In this document: in pieces, positions 10,090 to 16,726 of the stretch | Numbering within the stretch: position 1 is the first letter of the stretch | How the letters are laid out: each line of letters begins with the position of its first letter | Assembly: GCA_900314855.1 (NCBI GenBank) | Contig: OMWZ01000018.1 | Location: 1 to 38,402, forward strand | Direction of reading: 5' to 3' | DNA: 38,402 bases | DNA from: an uncultured Selenomonadales bacterium | GTDB taxonomy: Bacteria; Bacillota; Negativicutes; Acidaminococcales; Acidaminococcaceae | Translations under genes and position numbers: made by a program | Notes under the pieces: model-generated | The model's database searches: none | Told to the model about the DNA's origin: nothing | The model's input: the letters and a program-made list of their open reading frames with translations, nothing else

Positions 10090-10439
10090 TCTCCATCCTC
10101 CATCATGCGGAACAGGGTTTCTTTCAATTTCTCATTCATGGGAGATTGCGGATCAAAACACATCTCAATAAAGCGGCGCATTTCCTCACGCTCTGGAGCG
10201 GCTTTGGGCTTAAATGCGTATGTTACCCCTTGAGGCTTGTCCGTTCGGGCAAAGATATAATCCAAAGATACATCAAAGTAATCCGCATAGCGACGGAACA
10301 GTTCTACAGGTGGGGTGGACTGGCCATTCTCATAGCGGTTGATACTGGACTGTGTGGAGCCGATAGCCTCGGCCATTTTTACCTGCGAAAAACCAACACT
10401 TTCCCGCAGAGCCTTCAAACGCTTACCCACTTCTTTCAT
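10086..10439 (-). CDS. XRE-family transcriptional regulator
   Basis: This 117-residue protein has an N-terminal lambda-repressor-type helix-turn-helix (residues 5-60, with FSQVKMAEAIGSTQSSINRY) and a short C-terminal helical tail. It is the first gene of the xre-HEPN-recombinase operon, with a consensus promoter and a GGTTA/TAACC inverted repeat overlapping the -10 box, so autorepression is likely. In mobile elements such regulators control excision and transfer; next to a HEPN-like gene it could also act as an antitoxin-type repressor. GGGGG upstream of the ATG serves as Shine-Dalgarno. The HTH call is firm; its targets are inferred. Confidence 0.88.
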   Translation of the reverse strand: MKEVGKRLKALRESVGFSQVKMAEAIGSTQSSINRYENGQSTPPVELFRRYADYFDVSLDYIFARTDKPQGVTYAFKPKAAPEREEMRRFIEMCFDPQSPMNEKLKETLFRMMEDGE

Positions 10440-10457
10440 CTTTTAACCCCCTATCCA

Positions 10458-10496
10458 GGTTAACTTTATTATAACCCGAATAACGTGAATTTTCAA
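10458..10496 (-). promoter_or_regulatory. Promoter and operator of the xre-HEPN-recombinase operon
   Basis: Minus-strand sigma-70-type promoter: TTGAAA at 10491-10496, a 17-nt spacer and a perfect TATAAT at 10468-10473. An inverted repeat GGTTA-9 nt-TAACC (10458-10476) covers the -10 box and is a plausible XRE operator. Confidence 0.7.
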
Positions 10497-10552
10497 CTCG
10501 GAAATAAAATTTTCTCTATGCGTTTTCTCCCATCTCGGCCCGCAGGCCGAAT

Positions 10553-10607
10553 AAAGAAACGGCGCAGACCAGCCCACCATTCATGGGCTGATCTGCGTCG
10601 TTTCTTT
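10553..10607. terminator. Long hairpin terminator between operons
   Basis: A 54-nt near-perfect hairpin has arms beginning AAAGAAACG (10553) and ending CGTTTCTTT (10607), with the TGGGCTG/CAGCCCA pair near the loop. A-rich and T-rich flanks on both sides suggest a bidirectional terminator. A smaller TCGGCC/GGCCGA hairpin is at 10535-10550. Together they separate the xre promoter from the oriT region. Confidence 0.65.
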
Positions 10608-10917
10608 GGGTTTTGGATGGGGTGCGGACATAGATGCAGAAATGCAATCTGTGGCCACACACCGACAAAATCGGGGGGTTTCCAAAGGGGGTTTATGCTC
10701 CCCTTTGGCACACGACCTTGCTTGCAAGGTGTAGTGTGTTATACCTGCTGGCGCGGCTGACAGGGGAAACGGGGGGCGATGCGGTTTGTCCCCAGCTTAC
10801 ACTGGCAGGAAAACGGGCAGGAGTTTTGTGAGCGGACGGGAAAAAATCCTGTTCGTTTTCAGAGAGCGGCGGTAGGTATATGCGTCGTACTTTTGCACAG
10901 GGCACAACAGACATGAA
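10608..10917. other. Non-coding region holding oriT and small hairpins
   Basis: No convincing gene is present here. Short open frames exist on both strands but lack Shine-Dalgarno sites and family features. The region contains small hairpins (TGCA-GAAA-TGCA near 10634; CCGA-TCGG near 10665) and the oriT-like structure at 10682-10744. From 10745 to 10917 I see no further recognisable signal. Confidence 0.6.
10682..10744 (+). other. oriT: Putative MOBV origin of transfer (oriT)
   Basis: The plus strand carries TAGTGTGTTATAC at 10732-10744, which matches the pMV158-type MOBV nick region (nick expected between TAGTGTG and TTATAC, i.e. 10738/10739). As in pMV158, an inverted repeat precedes the nick: CACAC-CCTTGC-TT-GCAAGG-GTGTG (10709-10738). 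A second perfect inverted repeat, CCAAAGGGG/CCCCTTTGG, is at 10682-10708. The element encodes a MOBV relaxase, but more than 7 kb away at 18080. The match to pMV158 is from memory of the published nick site; nicking here is inferred. Confidence 0.7.
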
Positions 10918-12810
10918 TTATCGCGGCAGCACTTTTACCAACGTTTCGAGTCGATCTTTATTTTCTTGACGAGTCCTTTTTCTATAACCCAACTTATCGC
11001 AGATATACTCGATTTTTTGAGCAAAAATATCCACACTTAATTTGGACATACACAACTCACCTTCTTCATTCCTCGAACTTGTGTGCCACTGTTGCTCATC
11101 GTCCAAAGGATGCTCTGGTCGGAAATCATATATGTTAAAAATCTTATGCTCAATTTGGGTTATCCACGCTGCCCCCACCTCAATTAGCGCACCCCATGAT
11201 TTCTTTGTATTGTTGCTTGTAACAAAAATCACATATATCTTTTGTGTTGAATAACTATCGACGAAGAAGTCACGAAGATAATCATAAATTCCAGATTTTC
11301 CAACGTCGCCTTCCGGGATGCGCGACACTTCATCATCGCAGTTTGTATATATAATATCCTCTGGCGGCACATTATTAAATACAAGCATATTATATACAAC
11401 GTCAGCCAAGTCCTTATCGGGATATGTCTGGCTTATTAAAATTTTCTTCTTCTGAGTGTCAATTATACTCTTGATACCCATATCCGGGCTGTTAGAGTTA
11501 ATCTCTTCGGAAAGTATTGATTCTACTTCATTTGCCTTGTCAGTAGAAATCCCAAATCGTGTTGATATTTTTTGCGCTGCTTTTTTAGCGGTGTTCTTTC
11601 GAAAAGAATCAACGGACCGGCGAAAAGATGCTTCATTCTCTCGTTGCTGTTCTAATTTCTTTTCTTCTTTTTTCTTCTTTCCAAGGTTGACAAAAACATC
11701 CCGCTTTTTCAAAACATCTGGAAGTAGCGTGTTTCGAACATAATCCAAAACTGCTTGATACCGTGGGTCGTCAGATTTATACCCTTGTCTATTACTGAGT
11801 GCCATATCTGGTAGCTCAGTAAGTTCAAAAATATCTACATGAAGCTGGCCGACCACATATACTTCTGGCAATTTGTTTTGACCGACAACCGGGAGAATAT
11901 TGAATTCTCCCATTTTCTGATTAGCGTATAATGAAATAAAGTTGTCCGGGAAATCCGTCAACTCCGCTTTTCGTCCGCGCGTTGATGTATATGTACCTAT
12001 CCAGCCCTTAATTTCCACATTGTAGTCATGTTCGACGTTTTCTTTGTCTTTCATTCTGATAGGGACAGTCGCTAAGGGTCTATTATCTAAAAGGTCTGCA
12101 ATTCTTCCCGGGAAAGGTGTTTTGAAATAAGCCTCTAAGTGTTTGAACTCATCTCCTAAAGTTATTAACGTAGATAGTTCTGAAATCATTTCCTTATCGA
12201 AATCTTCTATAATTACCGTCTCTGTGCCGCGACATAAATGAATTTTGAAGTCTTTATTAACTAACGGGAATATTTTCAGAAGGTTTCTCTTTATGGCCTT
12301 TAGGGTGCTATGTAATTTATACTGAGGACTTTGCATCACAATTGAAGTCCCGTTACCAGATATTTTTTCAAAGGTTATTTGTTCATCTGTAAGTGGAATA
12401 AGCAAATTATTCTCACCTATATGGCGTGAGAGTATAAAACCAGACTTTTCTCCATCATTTATCGTCTTAACAAGTACATTCTCGGATACGGAAAGTGCCG
12501 CCAGCTTGCCAACTCCTTTCCGCCCCATTTTCTTCCTATTAAGCGGCGTATAAGAATCCTCTTTGCTGTTTCGTGATACGGCAGCCACGTTAAGGTATTT
12601 CTGAACATCCCCTTTGGCATAAGACATCCCTTTTCCATCATCTTCAACCGTAATATCATCCTTATTAGCGATGATATACACATTATGTGCATCAGCGTCA
12701 TATGCATTTGCAATCAGTTCGGCCAAAACGTAGTAAATGTTAGTGTACAGACTTGGCCCAAGCAATTCCAGAATACGCGGGTCAATATTGAGTTTATACT
12801 CCTTGTTCAT
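10918..12810 (-). CDS. GHKL ATPase-TIR domain fusion protein
   Basis: In this 630-residue fusion the N-terminal Bergerat-fold ATPase has all three motifs: ELIANAYDADA (31-41; Glu31, Asn35), EDDGKGM (56-62) and GRKGVGKLAAL (96-106). This places it with Hsp90/MutL/MORC-type GHKL ATPases. A transducer-like region runs to about 375, then a Lys/Glu-rich coiled coil (about 375-435). Residues about 455-575 form a TIR domain: ILISQTYPDKD at its start, IPEG and YDYLRDFF in the middle, and SWGALIEVGAAW with the presumptive NADase glutamate near 544. The gene overlaps the upstream methyltransferase by 17 nt. GHKL/MORC ATPases are known from restriction-modification clusters; a TIR effector fused to one suggests ATP-gated NAD+ depletion. 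Activity is inferred. Confidence 0.85.
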   Translation of the reverse strand: MNKEYKLNIDPRILELLGPSLYTNIYYVLAELIANAYDADAHNVYIIANKDDITVEDDGKGMSYAKGDVQKYLNVAAVSRNSKEDSYTPLNRKKMGRKGVGKLAALSVSENVLVKTINDGEKSGFILSRHIGENNLLIPLTDEQITFEKISGNGTSIVMQSPQYKLHSTLKAIKRNLLKIFPLVNKDFKIHLCRGTETVIIEDFDKEMISELSTLITLGDEFKHLEAYFKTPFPGRIADLLDNRPLATVPIRMKDKENVEHDYNVEIKGWIGTYTSTRGRKAELTDFPDNFISLYANQKMGEFNILPVVGQNKLPEVYVVGQLHVDIFELTELPDMALSNRQGYKSDDPRYQAVLDYVRNTLLPDVLKKRDVFVNLGKKKKEEKKLEQQRENEASFRRSVDSFRKNTAKKAAQKISTRFGISTDKANEVESILSEEINSNSPDMGIKSIIDTQKKKILISQTYPDKDLADVVYNMLVFNNVPPEDIIYTNCDDEVSRIPEGDVGKSGIYDYLRDFFVDSYSTQKIYVIFVTSNNTKKSWGALIEVGAAWITQIEHKIFNIYDFRPEHPLDDEQQWHTSSRNEEGELCMSKLSVDIFAQKIEYICDKLGYRKRTRQENKDRLETLVKVLPR

Positions 12811-13861
12811 TTTTATTCACCGCCTTCTTTCTCTTTTTTGGCAGGCTGCTAATTATACTTTGTCCGATGATTTCTCCAAGTCTTGGGGGTACGGCATTGC
12901 CTATGTGGCGGGCAATTTTTCTGATTTGAATCGGCTCTTCAGGTGGAACGAACTGATAGTCCGGAGGAAATGACTGCAAGATTGCTCCTTCTCGAAGAGT
13001 AAGTGCTCGATCTTGATCAGGGTGTCCAAAACGTCCAGTCCCATATCCAATAAATTGCGTTGTTATCGTTGGGGATAGATCATCCCACCTCATACGACCA
13101 TATACCGATGCATATGTTTTACCCTTTTCTGATTTGTGGCACTTTAACTTTAATGCATCGGGCCAATCGCGCCAAGTTCCACCTGGACGAGAGTTCCTTA
13201 TTCGCTGCAAATTGATACTTGACAATGCCGGCGCGATATGCAGTGCATCATCCTTATCTGCTTCTCCTGCTTTAACTTCTGGCAGGTTTCCAATTGCCTC
13301 TCTCACTGTTATATATCGCTCATGCGTCGGTGTTGGAATCTTTATTTCTTTTCTCTTTGACGCCAACAAAATCAGACGTTTACGCCGTTGAGGCACACCG
13401 TAATCCGCCACATTAACCACATCATAATTGACCACATAGTTCTCCTCTTTGAGAGTGTTAACAAAATCTAAAAACACCTTTTCTTTTTGAAGTTCTGGAA
13501 CATTTTCCATCGAAACAATATGCGGTTTAACCTCTTTTACCAATCTGGAAAACTGATATAGTAATTTCCAATCTTTATGATTAGAGCGGTGCTTTTTATC
13601 CTTTTGATGACTTGAAAAAGGTTGACAGGGGGCGCACCCAACTAACACTTTCACATCTGCCCCACGAAGCAGCGCACGTACTTCTTTTCCAGTAACCTCA
13701 TCAATGCTCTTTTTTATAAACTGAGAATGGTTGTTGTGTGTATAGGCATATTCGCATGAACCATCAATGTCTATTCCCGCCACGACAGGGATACCTGCTT
13801 TCTGCAACCCGCATGTTAGGCCACCCACGCCGCAAAACAAATCAACTGCTTTGATTGTCAT
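12794..13861 (-). CDS. DNA (cytosine-5-)-methyltransferase (first of two)
   Basis: This 355-residue C5-cytosine methyltransferase has its motifs in order: I DLFCGVGGLT (7-16), IV GCAPCQPFS with catalytic Cys79, VI MENVPEL (118-124), VIII PQRRKR (157-162) and X IGNAVPPRLG (320-329). The target-recognition region lies at about 190-285; I cannot read its specificity. The C-terminus ends in a basic tail (PKKRKK) that overlaps the start of the GHKL-TIR gene by 17 nt, so the two are coupled. It follows vsr by 27 nt. Its role is to methylate host DNA against the cognate endonuclease. Codon use is AT-richer than the flanking chromosome, indicating transfer. Confidence 0.95.
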   Translation of the reverse strand: MTIKAVDLFCGVGGLTCGLQKAGIPVVAGIDIDGSCEYAYTHNNHSQFIKKSIDEVTGKEVRALLRGADVKVLVGCAPCQPFSSHQKDKKHRSNHKDWKLLYQFSRLVKEVKPHIVSMENVPELQKEKVFLDFVNTLKEENYVVNYDVVNVADYGVPQRRKRLILLASKRKEIKIPTPTHERYITVREAIGNLPEVKAGEADKDDALHIAPALSSINLQRIRNSRPGGTWRDWPDALKLKCHKSEKGKTYASVYGRMRWDDLSPTITTQFIGYGTGRFGHPDQDRALTLREGAILQSFPPDYQFVPPEEPIQIRKIARHIGNAVPPRLGEIIGQSIISSLPKKRKKAVNKNEQGV

Positions 13862-13888
13862 CTACGTTTCCCCCAATATCCATCAGAG

Positions 13889-14299
13889 TTAACGCATTAT
13901 CTTATCTAATTGCTCGACCAATGCGCTCTCATTTTTCTTCTTCAACTCGCACTCCCAAATCCGCAACACCGTCCAGCCGCGCGCCTCGAACATGGCCGTT
14001 ACTTCTCTGTCGTGTTCCATGTTCCGTTCGCGCTTCTTCTGCCAGTATTCTTGATGATCGGCAGGGCGAGTGTTTCGGCAGTCGTGTCCATGCCAAAAGC
14101 AGCCGTCCACAAACACGGCGATCTTTTTCTTTGGGAATACGAAATCTGGATGCCCTTTTACTGGGTAGTTTCTACGCCAGCCCGTAATTCCGTTCTGTTT
14201 GAATATTTCAATTAACCGCAGCTCGGTGGACTTGTTCTTTTTAGACTTGACCTGGCGCATAATGTCAAATCGTTTTTCCGCATCAAAAACATCCGCCAC
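13889..14299 (-). CDS. vsr: Very short patch repair endonuclease (Vsr)
   Basis: This 136-residue Vsr endonuclease nicks 5' of T:G mismatches that arise when 5-methylcytosine deaminates, protecting sites of the partner C5 methyltransferase. Family motifs are intact: RQVKSKKNKSTELRL near the N-terminus, KGHPDFVFPKKKIAVFVDG (catalytic Asp region), CFWHGHDC, and IWECELKK near the C-terminus. The length is that of E. coli Vsr. The start codon is GTG (14297-14299), with AGGTGAT upstream. The gene sits between the putative restriction gene and the first methyltransferase. Confidence 0.94.
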   Translation of the reverse strand: MADVFDAEKRFDIMRQVKSKKNKSTELRLIEIFKQNGITGWRRNYPVKGHPDFVFPKKKIAVFVDGCFWHGHDCRNTRPADHQEYWQKKRERNMEHDREVTAMFEARGWTVLRIWECELKKKNESALVEQLDKIMR

Positions 14300-14305
14300 G
14301 ACAAA

Positions 14306-15241
14306 TCACCTGGCTTCAAACTCTATACGGAGGCTAGGATCGGTTTCCGTCTCCAGCACAATTTTGTTGTACCGGGCGATGATACTGGAGAGCGTGGAGT
14401 TCCTTTTGGCCTCGTCAAAAAGGCTGTGTTCGTAGACGTTCGCAGACAAGAACTGCTGAATATCCCACACTTCGACGCGTCCGGCCAGTCCGGCATCCTC
14501 TGCAAGATTAAGCGCGGTATGTACGCGCTCAAAAATCGTGATAATAACGGGGTGGCAACCAGCGCGGAGATTTGCTTTACATTTTTCAATCAGTAACGCT
14601 CCGGGCATAGTCGTACAGTGAATGACTGTATTGCCTATGACAAAATCGCCGTTTCGGTCTGTGGGGCCGTCCGCCACAGAGGCTCCGTGGATTTCAAAAG
14701 AATCTTCCGGCAGAATTAAGCAGAGTTTTGCCGCCACAAGATGCTGCAACACCATGCCAAGATACTGCGTGCCGGGATTCTGCTTTTGACGCTTTTTTGC
14801 CTGTTCAAAAAGGTCGTCCAGATTTGCGCCGATTGTTTTTGATGTATCTGCGGTCAGAACGAACGGCTGATTTCTAAAGTATTCGCGCACCTGCTCGGCC
14901 CAAAAGGCCTCGACTACGGAGAAATCTACCGCTTCCTCTGCGTTCCATGCGTTCAGAAAGTCCACATATTTAATCATCAGGCCCATGCTGCCTCTGCTGG
15001 TTCTCCCACCTTCAGAAGACAGTTGCTGGGTGATGCCGTGTTCCTTCAAAATCTTTTTCAAGTTGGCCCCGCCAAGCCCAGCGACCTGCCCTTTGCTACT
15101 TGTCTGGAAGTCGTCAGGGTTTAACGGGAAAGCCTTATCTCTCACCATGCGAGTAAACTGCACGACCAAAGAGAGAGGCCCCTTCGTGGTGATATGATTT
15201 TCAGATTGAAACGCCTTTAGGCGTTCTTCGGGACTAATCAT
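14306..15241 (-). CDS. Putative type II restriction endonuclease (DUF4928-like)
   Basis: This 311-residue cytosolic protein lies between the two C5 methyltransferase genes, where the restriction enzyme of the system is expected. From memory it resembles the DUF4928 family, which accompanies C5 methyltransferases. The C-terminal half contains DRNGDFVIGNTVIHCTT (about 195-211) followed by LIEKCKANLRAG. GDF followed by a beta strand is reminiscent of a PD-(D/E)xK core, but the usual ExK is replaced by HCT, so the nuclease call is inference. I chose the ATG at 15239-15241: GGAGG lies 8 nt upstream, and it overlaps the methyltransferase stop as ATGATTAG. An in-frame ATG six codons earlier lacks a good site. 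Confidence 0.65.
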   Translation of the reverse strand: MISPEERLKAFQSENHITTKGPLSLVVQFTRMVRDKAFPLNPDDFQTSSKGQVAGLGGANLKKILKEHGITQQLSSEGGRTSRGSMGLMIKYVDFLNAWNAEEAVDFSVVEAFWAEQVREYFRNQPFVLTADTSKTIGANLDDLFEQAKKRQKQNPGTQYLGMVLQHLVAAKLCLILPEDSFEIHGASVADGPTDRNGDFVIGNTVIHCTTMPGALLIEKCKANLRAGCHPVIITIFERVHTALNLAEDAGLAGRVEVWDIQQFLSANVYEHSLFDEAKRNSTLSSIIARYNKIVLETETDPSLRIEFEAR

Positions 15242-16340
15242 CGTATACCGCCTCCGCAATTTTGGTTAGGAAACGTTCTCCTATAAACTGCGCGACCGGC
15301 GCGGCTACTGCGTCGCCCATCGCTTTATATCCGTCGTTATAGCTTCCGGGAAGTTCAAAATTATCCGGCGCTCCCATAAGTCTGGCCGCTTCGCGTACGG
15401 TCAAGAGGCGGGCGTGAACCTGGCCGTCCTTCTTGATAACCAGATACTGTTTGCTGCTCCCTCCTTCCGGCGTCCGTAAGCAACCGGCAATTCCATCAAA
15501 GCGCAGCTCCAGCTGCTGCTTTCCGTTTCGCGTCCTGCGATAACCTGTGACGTATGCAGTGTCGTGTGTCCGCAATTTTGCCCAATGCCGTTCGGGAACC
15601 AACTTCAAAACGTCATCTTTATCAAAGACTGCGTCATCCTCGACAATATCTTTGAGAGATGTGGTTCGGCGCAAAGGCTTTTCCGTATACCACCAAATCC
15701 ATTCCGGTAGTTCACGGCCCAACTGCGTTGCAACGTTGTTATGCAGCCAACATGGCCCGTCGCCTATCAATTCCTCCGGGATAGAGCAGTCCTTCTGCAC
15801 AGCGATAATAAATACTCTTGGCCTGGACTGTGGAACAAAATGGGAAGCATTCAGCAAAACAGCTCCGCAGCGATACCCTCGCTCTACAAGCGCCATATGA
15901 AGAACCCGGTAATTATCGCCGCCGTTTGTCGAGAGTAAGCCCGCCACGTTCTCCAACAAGAGAATCTTTGGTTTATCGTCCATCTCGTCCAATACGCGCA
16001 GCCATTCCCAAACCAAACCGCTGCGGGACGCATGAATTCCACCGATAGAACCAGCCAGAGATAAATCCTGGCAAGGGAAGCTAGCCCATGAAAGATGCGC
16101 GAAAGGCAGATCAGCGCCTTTGACGTTCTTGATGTCATCCAGAATAAACCGTTCACACCCGAAATTAGCTTCGTAAACAGCCGCTTTCTGCTCACTGATA
16201 TCGTTTGCCCAAACCGGCGTGAACATTCCTCTTAGTCCATACGCAACGAGACCGCTACCTGCAAAAAATTCATGCATCGTCCAGGGAGCGGAGGATAGGT
16301 CAATATTCTGTTTTTGATACATGGTGCTTTGAAGGATCAT
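15234..16340 (-). CDS. DNA (cytosine-5-)-methyltransferase (second)
   Basis: This C5-cytosine methyltransferase of about 368 residues is only distantly similar to the first one. Motifs are I HEFFAGSGLVAYGL, IV ASFPCQDLS (catalytic Cys), VI LLLENVAGLL, VIII PQSRPRVFI and X GDAVAAPVAQFIGERF. An insert with WIWWYTEKPLRR and the target-recognition region lie between VIII and IX. I place the start at the ATG at 16338-16340, which follows AAGGTAGGGA; the longest frame begins at 16388 without a good site. The gene overlaps the 3' end of the HTH gene. Two different C5 enzymes in one operon suggest an asymmetric recognition sequence, with one enzyme for each strand. Confidence 0.93.
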   Translation of the reverse strand: MILQSTMYQKQNIDLSSAPWTMHEFFAGSGLVAYGLRGMFTPVWANDISEQKAAVYEANFGCERFILDDIKNVKGADLPFAHLSWASFPCQDLSLAGSIGGIHASRSGLVWEWLRVLDEMDDKPKILLLENVAGLLSTNGGDNYRVLHMALVERGYRCGAVLLNASHFVPQSRPRVFIIAVQKDCSIPEELIGDGPCWLHNNVATQLGRELPEWIWWYTEKPLRRTTSLKDIVEDDAVFDKDDVLKLVPERHWAKLRTHDTAYVTGYRRTRNGKQQLELRFDGIAGCLRTPEGGSSKQYLVIKKDGQVHARLLTVREAARLMGAPDNFELPGSYNDGYKAMGDAVAAPVAQFIGERFLTKIAEAVYDD

Positions 16341-16530
16341 TTCTTTCCCTACCTTGTCCTCGTTTATCGTTTGTCGGCTTCTCCGCATTTTCCGGGATAA
16401 TCCAGATACGGCTCATACGCGTCGCGCCTGCGATGCGGTTTTCTTTACATAATATCTGGACTTGCCGCGGGGTTACGCCCCATTTTTCGGCGGCTTCTTG
16501 AACCGTTATATATCCATTCACTTGCGACAC
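16300..16530 (-). CDS. Small HTH (excisionase/MerR-like) DNA-binding protein
   Basis: This 76-residue protein has a winged-helix motif of the MerR/excisionase type (HTH_17): YITVQEAAEKWGVTPRQVQI near the N-terminus, with the wing RMSRIWIIPENA. It is the first gene of the restriction-modification operon and its end overlaps the start of the second methyltransferase. Such proteins commonly head restriction-modification loci in Clostridia and Negativicutes and may act like C (controller) proteins. A near-palindrome between the -35 and -10 boxes of its own promoter is a candidate binding site. It could alternatively be an excisionase for the element, but its place in the cargo operon argues for local regulation. 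Confidence 0.8.
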   Translation of the reverse strand: MSQVNGYITVQEAAEKWGVTPRQVQILCKENRIAGATRMSRIWIIPENAEKPTNDKRGQGRERNDPSKHHVSKTEY

Positions 16531-16568
16531 CTCATAATCACTATGGATGCTTACAACAAACCAAGTAT

Positions 16569-16597
16569 ATTATATTCGTTTAAGCGAAATAAGACAA
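16569..16597 (-). promoter_or_regulatory. Promoter and candidate operator of the R-M/GHKL-TIR operon
   Basis: Minus strand: TTGTCT (16592-16597), a 17-nt spacer and a perfect TATAAT (16569-16574). The near-palindrome TTCGTTTAAGCGAA occupies 16575-16588, exactly between the boxes, where a bound protein would block RNA polymerase. This suggests autoregulation by the HTH protein encoded immediately downstream. Confidence 0.65.
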
Positions 16598-16648
16598 GAC
16601 TTTTTTAACGCAAGTAGTTCACCTTCTTATAAAACCGACAAAATAATT

Positions 16649-16677
16649 TTGAAAACTAGGAACAATAAGTATATACT
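16649..16677 (+). promoter_or_regulatory. Promoter of the sigma-like gene
   Basis: Plus-strand promoter TTGAAA (16649-16654), a 17-nt spacer and TATACT (16672-16677). It diverges from the restriction-modification promoter about 50 bp to the left. A strong AGGAGG follows at about 16708, unusually far (14 nt) from the ATG at 16727. Confidence 0.6.
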
Positions 16678-16726
16678 TCTGTCGTAAAATAATAGATAAT
16701 TAAAATAGGAGGAAAAAGTCGGCTCT

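Noticed and set aside
10485..10914. Several 65-91 codon open frames on both strands in the oriT region
   Set aside because: They run through hairpins and the oriT-like repeat, overlap each other on both strands and lack ribosome-binding sites or family features.
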